From assembly GCA_019187225.1 (NCBI GenBank), contig JABAQQ010000021.1, positions 5,600-69,599 on the forward strand: a stretch of 64,000 nt of DNA. The letters run 5' to 3'. A program made the position numbers and the translations under genes. The stretch comes from Saprospiraceae bacterium. GTDB taxonomy: Bacteria > Bacteroidota > Bacteroidia > Chitinophagales > Saprospiraceae. Shown here in pieces: positions 54,025-62,627 of the stretch; the stretch's first letter is position 1; each line of letters starts with the position of its first letter. The notes under the pieces are model-generated. The model did no database searches and was not told the DNA's origin. It was given only the letters and a program-made list of their open reading frames with translations.

Positions 54025-54203
54025 GTGGAGGAGTGTTTGAGTGAGGGAATTGGGGAGCGTTCAAAATAGTGTGCTATTCCGCATTACCCCAACACTGCAT
54101 GACCGAACGCGAAGCGGTCGGATTTTACGGCAGTTAAAAAACAAAATGACATGCTTTTTTGAACACCTTCGGGAGGAGGGGTGCGCCTCCCCCACTCCAA
54201 CAC

Positions 54204-55046
54204 TCAATTACCCACATTCAGCGCAAAAGGCAAATTCGATTGCGGCTTGAATTCGGAGAGAAAACCGGTCGGATTGTTGCCGGTAAATTCTTTGAAATCG
54301 CGGATAAAATGCGACTGGTCGGAATAGCCGAAATGGTAGGTCAGGTCAACCCACGAAGCCGTGGGGTGCCGTTTCATAAAATCGTAAACGCATTTGAAGC
54401 GCACGATGCGGCCGTAAAGCTTGGGGCTCACGCCGAATTGCTCCTGAAAAGCGCGTTGCAATTGTCGCTTGCCAACAAAAACCTTCCCGGCCACTTCATC
54501 CACCGATTGTGTGCCCGTAGAGGCGCGGATGTATTCCATCGCTTCCTGTACATAGTGCCGTTCGTTCCGTCCGCGCGCTGCCAGGAGTTGCCGGAAAAAA
54601 TTTATTGCTGCGCTTGCCCGCGCCGGGTCGTCGGACGCCGATTTGACCTGTTCGATCAAATCCCCCAATTCATTCGCGCAGAAAAAATCGTGCGTATCAG
54701 TAATATGCTGAGCGAGTTCTCCGGCAGGCTTGTTGAACAAAAAGACGAAGGCTTCGGGCTTGATGTTCAGTCCCATCATTGCAGTACCGCCTTTTGCTGT
54801 AAAAAAGATCGGATCTTGTCGCAACCCGATGATCATGGCTTCGGGTGCTGCATTCCATTCGGTGCGATACAAAATCTGGTGCGTATTGGGGGTGATGTGA
54901 AAGATCAGTTCGATCATACCTCCCGGCATGCAGAACTGAACGGGCGATTTTTCAGTGGCAGGTCCTTCGAGTCTGTAAGTCCATATGCCGTCGAGAACCG
55001 ATTGCAGGTCTGTCGGGATGGGATACTGTTGGGAGTGGATCTTCAT
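54204..55046 (-). CDS. AraC-family transcriptional regulator
   Basis: This 280-residue protein has an N-terminal cupin-like sensory domain (about 1-140: 'CMPGGMIELIFHITPNTHQI', 'GLNIKPEAFVFLFNKPAGEL') of the DUF6597 kind, then a C-terminal AraC double HTH (about 165-265: 'SVDEVAGKVFVGKRQLQRAF', 'FGVSPKLYGRIVRFKCVYDF', 'FGYSDQSHFIRDFKEFTGNN'). It is cytosolic. The ligand and targets are unknown. Its promoter (55084-55157) has the CATTC direct repeats shared with the ECF sigma promoter. The LytTR gene upstream on the same strand is a candidate activator. Confidence 0.93.
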   Translation of the reverse strand: MKIHSQQYPIPTDLQSVLDGIWTYRLEGPATEKSPVQFCMPGGMIELIFHITPNTHQILYRTEWNAAPEAMIIGLRQDPIFFTAKGGTAMMGLNIKPEAFVFLFNKPAGELAQHITDTHDFFCANELGDLIEQVKSASDDPARASAAINFFRQLLAARGRNERHYVQEAMEYIRASTGTQSVDEVAGKVFVGKRQLQRAFQEQFGVSPKLYGRIVRFKCVYDFMKRHPTASWVDLTYHFGYSDQSHFIRDFKEFTGNNPTGFLSEFKPQSNLPFALNVGN

Positions 55047-55083
55047 CGCCTGTCAAAGTTTTAAGATTGTTTCTTCGTCAGGA

Positions 55084-55157
55084 CAAAAATGAAAAACACC
55101 CCATTGCCAGGCAAAAACGAGTTGCCGAATGACGAAAAGCGGGAGATGAATGACGGG
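55084..55157 (-). promoter_or_regulatory. Composite promoter B: CATTC direct repeats + TTTG + CATTTTTG
   Basis: On the minus strand it has CCGTCATTCATC and TCGTCATTCGGCAACT, with CATTC starts 21 bp apart, then TTTTTG ending at 55112, 20 nt of spacer and CATTTTTG (55091-55084). The AraC ATG lies 38 nt downstream. The upstream 45 nt align without gaps to promoters A and C. Confidence 0.7.
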
Positions 55158-55233
55158 GGGAAATTGTCGAATATCCTGCGGTTATTCATCGGTTGGCCAG
55201 GAGCCACCCGTTGAATGAGCCCGTTGGAGCCCG

Positions 55234-55935
55234 TCACCTGCCAAACCGCGCCAGTCTATCCTTATACATGCGCCCTACCGGGATTTGTTTCCCTGAGACT
55301 TTGACCGTTGAGCCGGAATAGGACTGCACCTTATCGACGCAGATGATATAGGACTTGTGCACCCGCAAAAAATGTTCTTCCGGAAGTTTTTCTTCGAGGT
55401 ATGACAAGCGTTCGTAGGTGACGATCGGACCACTGGCAGTAAAAATTTTCACATAATCGCCCAGGCCCTCGATGTAGAGAATGTCCCGGAGCCACACTTT
55501 CTGTTGTTCGCGGTCTACCCGGAAAAAGAGATACGCTTGCTCAAAAGCGTCGGATACTGGCTGAGAAGCGGGTAAAGGAGCCGATTGACGCTGATAATAC
55601 TTGCCGATGGCTTTCAGAAACCGGTCGAACTGGATGGGTTTCACCAAATAATCGAGCACATCGTAGTCGTAACTTTCCACCGCGTATTCGCGGTAAGCAG
55701 TCGTGAGGATGACGGGCGGCGGTTGTTGAAGGGTTTTCAGCAATTCCAGACCGGTGAGCCTCGGCATCCGGATGTCGAGGAACATGAGTTCGATGTGCTG
55801 GCGCTGCAATACGCCGAAGGCATCCACGGCGGAGTCGCAGTGGGCAACCAGCGTCAGATCGGGCACCTTATCAAGGTACGATTTGAGCAATTCCGCCGCC
55901 AGCGGTTCGTCTTCGACAATCAGGCAGTTTATCAT
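55234..55935 (-). CDS. LytTR response regulator
   Basis: This is a 233-residue protein. The receiver domain (1-120) has the acidic pair E8-D9, phosphoacceptor Asp54 in 'LMFLDIRMPRLTG', 'VILTTAYREYAVESY' and Lys in 'DYLVKPIQFDRF'. The LytTR DNA-binding domain is at about 130-233 ('ILYIEGLGDYVKIFTASG', 'LPEEHFLRVHKSYIICVDKV', 'GKQIPVGRMYKDRL'). LytTR domains bind two 9-bp direct repeats about two helical turns apart, the spacing seen in promoters A-C. It is coupled to the upstream LytS kinase by a 4-nt ATGA overlap. Confidence 0.95.
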   Translation of the reverse strand: MINCLIVEDEPLAAELLKSYLDKVPDLTLVAHCDSAVDAFGVLQRQHIELMFLDIRMPRLTGLELLKTLQQPPPVILTTAYREYAVESYDYDVLDYLVKPIQFDRFLKAIGKYYQRQSAPLPASQPVSDAFEQAYLFFRVDREQQKVWLRDILYIEGLGDYVKIFTASGPIVTYERLSYLEEKLPEEHFLRVHKSYIICVDKVQSYSGSTVKVSGKQIPVGRMYKDRLARFGR

Positions 55936-57065
55936 AAAGGTATCGAAAGCACGGAAAGAAAAGACTCTTTGCCGCGCAGGGTCTTGAGTTCGTGTTGCTG
56001 GGGAAACAAAGCGCCCAGGCGGCTCTCCAAATTGCTCAGCCCCAAGCCGGAAGCTTCATTTTTCTGGGCTTTTTCCTGTATTTGTTCCGGTACGCTATTT
56101 TCGACCTTACACACCAGCGAACCGTTGCGTCGCGACACATCCACCCGGATCCAGCCGGTTCCAACAGGGGCGATGCCGTGTTTGAAAGCATTTTCCACCA
56201 AAGGCAATAGCAAAAGCGGCGGCGCCATCGCGTCTTTCAGATTGCCATACACATTGACCGAAATATCCAGCTTTTCTCCGTAACGAATGCGCTCCAAATT
56301 TACGTAGTCGCGAATATAATCCAGTTCTTTTTCCACCGGGATCATTGATTTTCGGCTGTCGTAGAGCATAAAACTCAGCAGTTGCGCCAGGCGGTAGATC
56401 ATTTCTCCGGTGCGCGGATGGTTGTTCTGAGCCAGGTAATAAATATTGTTCAGGGTATTAAAAATGAAATGCGGCTCTACCTGCGATTTCAGCAATTCTA
56501 ATTCCGCTTCCACCTTTTCCCTTTTTGCTTTTTCAATTAATCGTTGTTGCCGTGTCCACAAAGAGAAAAAATAGGCCATCACCACGATGCTCGCCTGCAA
56601 CATAGGCGACACGATGCTGCCCAGTACATATTTCGGCTTCCAGAAATTAAGCCACGACGGCACGTCGGAGAGGTGTGTCTCCAACAAAGGGACGTAGATA
56701 AACACGGTTTTCATCGCGTGTTTGAGCAAGCCGGCCAGCAGAATGAACGCTGCGATGCCGGCAATCAATCGCCGGTAGCGTCCGTCGAACCAGTTGGCCC
56801 GAAACCAGTAAATCGAGCTGTAAGCCAAAAAAGCCGCCGACACGAAGTTGATGGATGCCTCTTTGAGCAGGATTTCAGATTCAACACGCCCCACCTTGCC
56901 ACTGGTCGCGAGCCAGTCGAACAGAAAAAAGAGCAACCAATAAAGGCAATGCCCCGCGACGAGATACCATCTGGATTTGTTCACAGCCACGAAATTAGTT
57001 CGTTTTAAAACGTTTTGCGTCTGCTCTTTCGGTGAACGGCCCATTTTCTTAGTCCAACGGTACAA
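55932..57065 (-). CDS. LytS-class sensor histidine kinase
   Basis: This 377-residue protein has four N-terminal transmembrane helices ('YLVAGHCLYWLLFFLFDWLA', 'SINFVSAAFLAYSSIYWF', 'LIAGIAAFILLAGLLKHAM', 'GSIVSPMLQASIVVMAYFFS') forming a small membrane sensor. A coiled coil and the His_kinase domain follow, with His199 in 'KSQVEPHFIFNTLNNIYYL', N box 'LPLVENAFKHGIAPVG' and 'GLGLSNLESRLGALFP'. It phosphorylates the overlapping LytTR regulator. The signal is unknown, perhaps a membrane or small-molecule cue. The ATG at 57041 (MGRSPKEQ) is an alternative start. Confidence 0.93.
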   Translation of the reverse strand: MYRWTKKMGRSPKEQTQNVLKRTNFVAVNKSRWYLVAGHCLYWLLFFLFDWLATSGKVGRVESEILLKEASINFVSAAFLAYSSIYWFRANWFDGRYRRLIAGIAAFILLAGLLKHAMKTVFIYVPLLETHLSDVPSWLNFWKPKYVLGSIVSPMLQASIVVMAYFFSLWTRQQRLIEKAKREKVEAELELLKSQVEPHFIFNTLNNIYYLAQNNHPRTGEMIYRLAQLLSFMLYDSRKSMIPVEKELDYIRDYVNLERIRYGEKLDISVNVYGNLKDAMAPPLLLLPLVENAFKHGIAPVGTGWIRVDVSRRNGSLVCKVENSVPEQIQEKAQKNEASGLGLSNLESRLGALFPQQHELKTLRGKESFLSVLSIPL

Positions 57066-57223
57066 TCTGCATTTTTTACGCTGCGAACGACCGTTTTACG
57101 CGGTTTCTACCACTTACCGGGCATTTATTCCGTGTATCGAAGCGGGAAAACGCCTTGCCGAATCGGACTTGCGCAGCGGTGCGGATGCCCCCCTTCTTTG
57201 TGCCGACAAAAACAATATTAAGC

Positions 57224-58378
57224 ATGAAAACAATTCTTGTAATTCTGGCTATCTCCATGCCACTGTTGGCATGGAGCCAGCCAACCGACCCATTCGCCGC
57301 GTTCAGCGCACAGAAAAAATCCATCGTCCTTCGCACCGGCATTACAATGAAATACGCCGAAGCGGGCAATCCGCTGGGCACCCCGGTGATCCTGCTACAC
57401 GGTTACACCGACTCCGGACGCTCTTTCCAGTTCATGATGAAAGCGCTCGAAAAAGAAAACGCGCAACTCCGGATCATCGCACCCGACCTGCGCGGTCACG
57501 GCGAATCGTCCATGCCCGACAGCGTCCAGTGTAGCGAAACACCCGTAACGTGTTTTACTCCTGCCGATTTTGCCGCCGATATTATCGCGTTAATGGATCA
57601 GTTGAACATCCCGAAAGCGCACATCGTCGGGCACTCGATGGGCAGCATGATCGCACAGGAAATGGCGCTGTATCATTCGGGACGGGTGAACAGCCTGGTG
57701 CTCATCGGCACTTTCGTCAACGGCAGGATTAGTCCTACTTGCTCCTTTCTGGGTGAATTGGTGGAGCAAAACTGGCGCGCTGTGCTGGAAAAACGCCCCG
57801 GCATTCGCTGGCCTGCCGATGCGTGGGCTTTGACAGCCAATGATGTGGGCGAAGAAGCCACAGATTTTTTGCATAACTTCTGGGTCGTTGACCCTGTAGC
57901 GGAAGATGCTTTCATACAGGCTGTTTTACCGGAAACACAGCGCGTGAATCTGGGTACCTGGATTGGAGCCATCAAAGGACTTCAGCAAATGGACAACCGC
58001 GAGGCATTGAAAAATCTGAAAAAACCCACCCTGATTTTGTGGGCGACGCAGGACAACGCTTTCCCGGCGGAACCCGACCAGCGATGGGTGAAAGAGGCTT
58101 TCCGAAACGCCGCCGAAACGAACGGCACACGAGTCATTTACAAAACTTATGGCAAGATACCCCTGCCCGCTTCGGGCATGCAGGAAAACGACCTCGGTCA
58201 CAACCTGCATTGGGGCGCGCCCGATGAAGTCGCCGCCGACATCGCGTCTTTTATTCAAACCGGCTTCCCTACTCCAGGTCTGCCTTATGCTAATCCGGAC
58301 AATATCGAGCAGGTAATAATCGGATTAACAGACTCCGGTTTCACGGTTTGGGGAAACACTGCCGGTCTGAAAAAGTAA
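57224..58378 (+). CDS. Secreted alpha/beta hydrolase
   Basis: This 384-residue protein takes the ATG at 57224, which gives a signal peptide (MKTILVILAISMPLLAWSQP). The alpha/beta-hydrolase fold shows the oxyanion 'VILLHGYTDSGR', 'IIAPDLRGHGESSMP', the nucleophile Ser138 in 'AHIVGHSMGSMIAQE', an acid in 'LILWATQDNAFPAEPD' and the His in 'DLGHNLHWGAPDEVA'. The fold is complete, so it is probably an active esterase, lipase or epoxide-hydrolase-like enzyme in the periplasm or outside. The substrate is unknown. The C-terminal tail beyond the last His ('LPYANPDNIEQVIIGL') is not typical and may be an extension. Confidence 0.9.
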   Translation: MKTILVILAISMPLLAWSQPTDPFAAFSAQKKSIVLRTGITMKYAEAGNPLGTPVILLHGYTDSGRSFQFMMKALEKENAQLRIIAPDLRGHGESSMPDSVQCSETPVTCFTPADFAADIIALMDQLNIPKAHIVGHSMGSMIAQEMALYHSGRVNSLVLIGTFVNGRISPTCSFLGELVEQNWRAVLEKRPGIRWPADAWALTANDVGEEATDFLHNFWVVDPVAEDAFIQAVLPETQRVNLGTWIGAIKGLQQMDNREALKNLKKPTLILWATQDNAFPAEPDQRWVKEAFRNAAETNGTRVIYKTYGKIPLPASGMQENDLGHNLHWGAPDEVAADIASFIQTGFPTPGLPYANPDNIEQVIIGLTDSGFTVWGNTAGLKK

Positions 58379-58467
58379 AACCACATATTGCATGCTGCAA
58401 GCACCCGTCCGCTCTTTAGGAGCAAGCTAATACATCCACACATTTTCCACACAAAAATTTCTGAGTC

Positions 58468-59220
58468 ATGCCGACACCACTTGAAATTTTGCGCGATCCC
58501 ATTTCGCTTTCCATCATTGCGATGTACGCTTTGCTGATGATTTACGAGGCATTTTTCCCGGCTAAGGAATTGCCGAAGGTCAAGTTCTGGGTATTGCGCG
58601 GTATCGTTTTCTTCTTCGTTTATTTTTATTTGTCCAGTTACCTGCCCCTGCTGTGGGCGGAATACCTGCCGCAAACGCAGTTGTTCGATCTTTCGGGCAT
58701 CGGCATCGCCGGAGGAGCAATTGCAGGCACCTTGCTGTATGAATTCGGGATGTACGTCTGGCACCGCACCATGCACTCCAGCAACTTCCTGTGGCGGATA
58801 TTTCACCAGATGCACCACAGCGCCGAACGGCTCGATACCTACGGAGCATTTTACTTCAGCCCTTTCGATATGGTGGGCTGGACGGCGCTCGGCACCCTTT
58901 GTTTCTCCGTCGTGATGGGTCTCGACCCGAAGGCAGTGACAATAGTGCTGCTCGTGACCAATTTCTTCAGCATTTTCCAGCACGCCAACATCAATACGCC
59001 ACAGTGGCTGGGTTACTTCATTCAGCGGCCTGAAAGCCACGCCTACCACCACGCGCAGGACATTCACCGGCACAACTACTCCGATCTGCCTGTTTTCGAC
59101 CTCCTTTTCGGCACTTTTTACAATCCGAAACGACACGAATATGAGACGGGCTTTTATCAGGGCGCTTCCAGCCGCCTCGTGGATATGCTGCTGTTCAAAG
59201 ATGTGAGTAAGAAAGGTTGA
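58468..59220 (+). CDS. Sterol desaturase/fatty acid hydroxylase family membrane enzyme
   Basis: This 250-residue integral membrane di-iron oxygenase carries the histidine boxes: 'WHRTMH' (HxxxH), 'HQMHH' (HxxHH), 'FQHANI', and the C-terminal 'ESHAYHHAQDIHRHNYSDLP' (HxxHH). Hydrophobic helices precede and separate them ('SIIAMYALLMIYEAFF', 'GGAIAGTLLYEFGMYV', 'VTIVLLVTNFFSIF'). Family members hydroxylate or desaturate sterols, carotenoids or fatty acids using O2. In Bacteroidota, fatty acyl or sphingolipid hydroxylation is the likeliest guess. Neighbouring secreted hydrolase and haloperoxidase-like genes lie on the same strand, but the gaps exceed 85 nt, so an operon is not certain. Confidence 0.92.
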   Translation: MPTPLEILRDPISLSIIAMYALLMIYEAFFPAKELPKVKFWVLRGIVFFFVYFYLSSYLPLLWAEYLPQTQLFDLSGIGIAGGAIAGTLLYEFGMYVWHRTMHSSNFLWRIFHQMHHSAERLDTYGAFYFSPFDMVGWTALGTLCFSVVMGLDPKAVTIVLLVTNFFSIFQHANINTPQWLGYFIQRPESHAYHHAQDIHRHNYSDLPVFDLLFGTFYNPKRHEYETGFYQGASSRLVDMLLFKDVSKKG

Positions 59221-59360
59221 TGAGGTTTGATGAGGTTGATAATGCTGCGTTCACCGCGATTTATCAACTTTTACCAACCCGACCAACCTTATCCGCCCCA
59301 TAAACCCTCGTCAACCATTCTAATTTTTTCATAACATTTTCAAATCCAATCATTTAAGCA

Positions 59361-60638
59361 ATGAAACAAATTCTTGTTTTAATCACCCTTTTCCTGATGT
59401 CGGCATGGCAGATCGCCTGCAAAGACAATACGACCGAACCTGGCAATGATCTGGAACAATACTCGAATCAGGTCATCCTCGATTGGAACATTGTGGCTTA
59501 TGAGGCCATGGGCGGCACTGCGTACCAACACTCCTTGTTGGCTTCCCGCATCAACGCCATGACCCACATTGCTATGCACGATGCGCTGAACGCCATCGCG
59601 CCGCGTTACCAAACCTATGCTTTTCATCAAAAAAACAGCGAGGCGAATCCTATCGCAGCAGCTGCGACGGCGGCCTACGAGGTATTGGTGAATCAACTCC
59701 CGACCGCCAAACATATGCTCGACAGTAGCCTGGCCGTTTCGCTGGCAAACGTACCGGAAGGCAATGCCAAAACGCAAGGCATCCAGGTGGGCAAACAAGC
59801 GGCAGCGTCCATTCTCGCGTTGCGGCAAAACGACGGCGCGCTCCAGGACCCCATCAGCATACCGGCAGGTACCACCCAACCCGGCGAATACCAGGTAGTT
59901 CCGCCCTTCGACTTCGTTTTCGCGCCGTTCTGGAAAACCATGCAGCCTTTTTCTCTGCAAAAACCCGAACAGTTCCGCATCGCTCCGCAACCGGCGCTGA
60001 ACACTCAGGCTTTCGCCGAAGGTTTCAATGAAGTGAAACGCATCGGGCAAAAAGACAGCCCGGACCGCAGCGCAGATCAGACGGCCATCGCCATGTTCTG
60101 GTACGAATTTTCCGAAGCTGGCTGGAACCGCGTCGCCCGCGTCGCGGCCACCGACAAAAAACTGGGCTTGCTCGCTACCGCGCGTTTGTTTGCTTTGGTA
60201 GACATGGCCTTGACGGATGCTTATACCGCCGGTTGGGATTCCAAATTCCACTACAATTTCTGGCGTCCCTATACGGCCATCCGTTCGGCGGAACTCGACG
60301 GCAACAACGACACCGCCGCCGACCCGAACTGGGAACCCCTCATGCCGACGCCACCCGTGCAGGATTATCCCTCCACCCATAGCGCTCTCGGCAACGCCGC
60401 AGCCACCGTGCTGACGGCTATTTTGGGCGAAAACGTCGGGTTCACCATGACCTCCCCGACAGCGCAAGTGCCGGGTTCGACGCGCAGTTTTTACAGCTTC
60501 CTCGAGGCTGCCGATGAAAACGCCGACTCCCGCGTGCTGGCCGGCATCCACTTCCGGTTCTCTTGCGAAAAAGGCCAGGAATTGGGCAACCAGATCGGTA
60601 AGTGGACGGTGGAGCATCACCTGAAACCGGTGGAGTGA
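59361..60638 (+). CDS. Vanadium-dependent haloperoxidase-like PAP2-fold protein
   Basis: This 425-residue protein has an N-terminal export signal with a possible lipobox at Cys20 ('SAWQIACKDN', imperfect). The all-helical body carries the vanadate/phosphate site: 'KFHYNFWRP' (K295, R302; the K-x6-RP motif), 'DYPSTHSALG' (337-341, PSxH with Thr for Gly) and 'SRVLAGIHFRFS' (S390-R391-x5-H397). The usual Asp of SRx5HxxxD is Ser401. Relatives are bromo/chloroperoxidases or vanadate-free phosphatases of the acid-phosphatase superfamily. The vanadate-ligand His397 and the acid-base His340 are kept, so chemistry is possible; halide specificity cannot be told. Confidence 0.88.
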   Translation: MKQILVLITLFLMSAWQIACKDNTTEPGNDLEQYSNQVILDWNIVAYEAMGGTAYQHSLLASRINAMTHIAMHDALNAIAPRYQTYAFHQKNSEANPIAAAATAAYEVLVNQLPTAKHMLDSSLAVSLANVPEGNAKTQGIQVGKQAAASILALRQNDGALQDPISIPAGTTQPGEYQVVPPFDFVFAPFWKTMQPFSLQKPEQFRIAPQPALNTQAFAEGFNEVKRIGQKDSPDRSADQTAIAMFWYEFSEAGWNRVARVAATDKKLGLLATARLFALVDMALTDAYTAGWDSKFHYNFWRPYTAIRSAELDGNNDTAADPNWEPLMPTPPVQDYPSTHSALGNAAATVLTAILGENVGFTMTSPTAQVPGSTRSFYSFLEAADENADSRVLAGIHFRFSCEKGQELGNQIGKWTVEHHLKPVE

Positions 60639-60722
60639 TTCGTATAGGAAATCACAATTCAAACAGTTGATAGCAAAAAATGCGGATATTGCAGTGTGGT
60701 CCAGGCTGAAACATTGACTGAA

Positions 60723-61646
60723 ATGCAATCCTTTTTTCTCTCCTACACTGCCACCGATGGCGCACGTTCCGGTATCACCGTTTTCCCAAGCGGCGATACC
60801 GGAGCGCCGGTGGTTTTGGTTTTGCCTGCAATGGGTGCGGAAGCAATTTTTTATCGCCCTTTTGCGGAGCAACTCGCCCGTCAAGGCTTCCATGGCATCA
60901 CCGCCGACTGGCGCGGCAAAGGACTATCGTCGCTGCGCGCTTCAAGAAGTGTGGACTTTGGGTTCCGGGAGATCTGGCATTATGATTTCCCGGCCCTTTT
61001 TGATCGCGTTCGCGCACAATTTCCCCAGAATCCCATCATTGTTTATGGCCACAGCCTCGGTGGTCAATTGGCCGGTTTGTACCTGGCCTCACACCCTGAA
61101 ACGAACGTGCAGGGGCTCGTCCTGCACACAGCCTGCCACGTGTATTACCGCAACTGGGGCAAGCACGCCAGGAAGGCCTGGTGGGCTTTTTACCTCTTCC
61201 CGCTGATCGCCCGCGTGTGGGGGTATTTTCCCGGACACATGTTCGGATTTGCACGGCGCGAAGCGCGCACGACGATGCGCGACTGGGGTTATGCGGGCCG
61301 TCGGGGACTGTACCATGCCAAGGGTTTGCTAACCGACTACGACGCTCTCGGCGAGTGCCTCACACTGCCCATCCTCGCGGTTTCATTGGAAGACGACTGG
61401 CTGGCGCCGCGCAAAGGGCTGGAACACCTGTATGCACTGTTCCCGAATGCCCCGGTCCGGCATTTGCATTTCGACGCAACCGTTCCTGAGGAGAAGCCCC
61501 TGAGCCATTTTAACTGGGTGTACCGGGCAGAGGTGTTTGTGAAGGAGTTGAAAGAGTGGTTTTCAAATAACGCCACAGGCGCCGGACTGCCGGAAAAAGA
61601 GAGCACAGGAAGAACAAATTTGCTTTTTGCTTATGTGTCAAACTAA
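60723..61646 (+). CDS. Cytosolic alpha/beta hydrolase
   Basis: This 307-residue protein starts at the ATG at 60723 (MQSFFLSYTATDG); a GTG at 60696 is an alternative. The alpha/beta-hydrolase fold shows 'VLVLPAMGAEAIFYRPFAEQ', 'GITADWRGKGLSS', the nucleophile Ser111 in 'IIVYGHSLGGQLAGLYLA', an Asp in 'VSLEDDWLAPRKGLEHLY' and a distal His in 'KPLSHFNWVYRAE'. It resembles the uncharacterised YheT/serine aminopeptidase-like hydrolases. There is no signal peptide, and the substrate is unknown. The following gene starts 16 nt after its stop and may be co-transcribed. Confidence 0.88.
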   Translation: MQSFFLSYTATDGARSGITVFPSGDTGAPVVLVLPAMGAEAIFYRPFAEQLARQGFHGITADWRGKGLSSLRASRSVDFGFREIWHYDFPALFDRVRAQFPQNPIIVYGHSLGGQLAGLYLASHPETNVQGLVLHTACHVYYRNWGKHARKAWWAFYLFPLIARVWGYFPGHMFGFARREARTTMRDWGYAGRRGLYHAKGLLTDYDALGECLTLPILAVSLEDDWLAPRKGLEHLYALFPNAPVRHLHFDATVPEEKPLSHFNWVYRAEVFVKELKEWFSNNATGAGLPEKESTGRTNLLFAYVSN

Positions 61647-61662
61647 ACCGCACGTAATATAC

Positions 61663-62574
61663 ATGAGACAAATCTTGCTGCTTTTGCTTCTTTTCCTTGC
61701 CCTGCATTCATGGGGGCAGCAACCGGACACCCTGCACATTGCCACTTACCGCTATGCCGCCAACGACCGCGTGGACAATCTCCGACCATTTGCCGCTTAC
61801 CTGGGCGAGCGAACCGGCATCGCGACGAGCGTCGCAAGTTACCCCTCTCCCAAAGACCTCATCGCCGCCATGCAGGCCGGGAAAGTGGACATCGGTTTCA
61901 TCAATACATTCGGTTATTTGCTGCTGACGACGCAAGAGCGAAGCGTTATGACGCCGGTGGCCGCGCTGAACGTCCGCAAAGGAGCAAGTGACAATTATAA
62001 AACCATCCTCCTGAGCAGCAAGGCGTCGGGGGTGACGGATGCCGGCACGCTGAAAGCAAAAGCAGCCAATCTATCGCTGCTGCTGGTAAGCGAAGGCTCT
62101 ACTTCGGGCAACCTGGTACCGCGTATGTACCTGAATTCACTCGGATTGAATGACCCGGAAAAACAATTCAAAAAAACGGCTTACGGCAAAACACACGCCC
62201 AGACCTTCCAACAGGTTGCAAAAGACGAAGTGGATGTGGCAGCCTTCGGCAGCAGCGAATACGCGAAGGCGCTTGCGGCGGATTCCACGTTGCTGGAGCG
62301 GGTGAACGTCCTTTGGGAGTCGGAAGAAATCGCCCTGGGGCCGGTATTACTGAAAAAAAGCCTTCCGGGCGGGCTCAAAAAAAAGATCACAAAAGAATTG
62401 CTCGCCCTGCACAAGCGGCGCTCTCCGGCATTGGAATCCATCAAAAAAGGATGGTCGGAAGCAGCGCACAGCGAGCGGTTTATCCGGGCAGACGACCGGC
62501 ATTACGACGCCTTCCGCAACCTGATGGGCGACCCGAAGGCGCTGCGGGTTTTGCTGGAGCGGTTTGTGAATTAA
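61663..62574 (+). CDS. PhnD-like periplasmic substrate-binding protein
   Basis: This 303-residue protein takes the ATG at 61663, giving the signal peptide MRQILLLLLLFLALHSWGQQ. It has a phosphate/phosphonate-type (PhnD/SsuA/TauA-like) binding fold: 'FAAYLGERTGIATSVASYPS', 'DLIAAMQAGKVDIGFINTFG', 'LLLVSEGSTSGNLVPRMYLN', 'DVAAFGSSEYAKAL' and 'EEIALGPVLLKKSLPGGL'. Binding proteins of this kind deliver phosphonate, phosphite or organic anions to an ABC transporter, or serve as sensor domains. No permease or ATPase gene is nearby, so it may work with a distant transporter or as a stand-alone sensor. Confidence 0.88.
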   Translation: MRQILLLLLLFLALHSWGQQPDTLHIATYRYAANDRVDNLRPFAAYLGERTGIATSVASYPSPKDLIAAMQAGKVDIGFINTFGYLLLTTQERSVMTPVAALNVRKGASDNYKTILLSSKASGVTDAGTLKAKAANLSLLLVSEGSTSGNLVPRMYLNSLGLNDPEKQFKKTAYGKTHAQTFQQVAKDEVDVAAFGSSEYAKALAADSTLLERVNVLWESEEIALGPVLLKKSLPGGLKKKITKELLALHKRRSPALESIKKGWSEAAHSERFIRADDRHYDAFRNLMGDPKALRVLLERFVN

Positions 62575-62627
62575 GGCAGGTTCCGACCGGGCCTTCGCAG
62601 GAACAATGGGGATAAGACATCCTCAAC

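Noticed and set aside
58285-60893. Large minus-strand frames opposite the hydroxylase and haloperoxidase genes (58285-59136, 59379-60893)
   Set aside because: They lie antisense to genes with clear histidine boxes and vanadate motifs; their translations have no domain.
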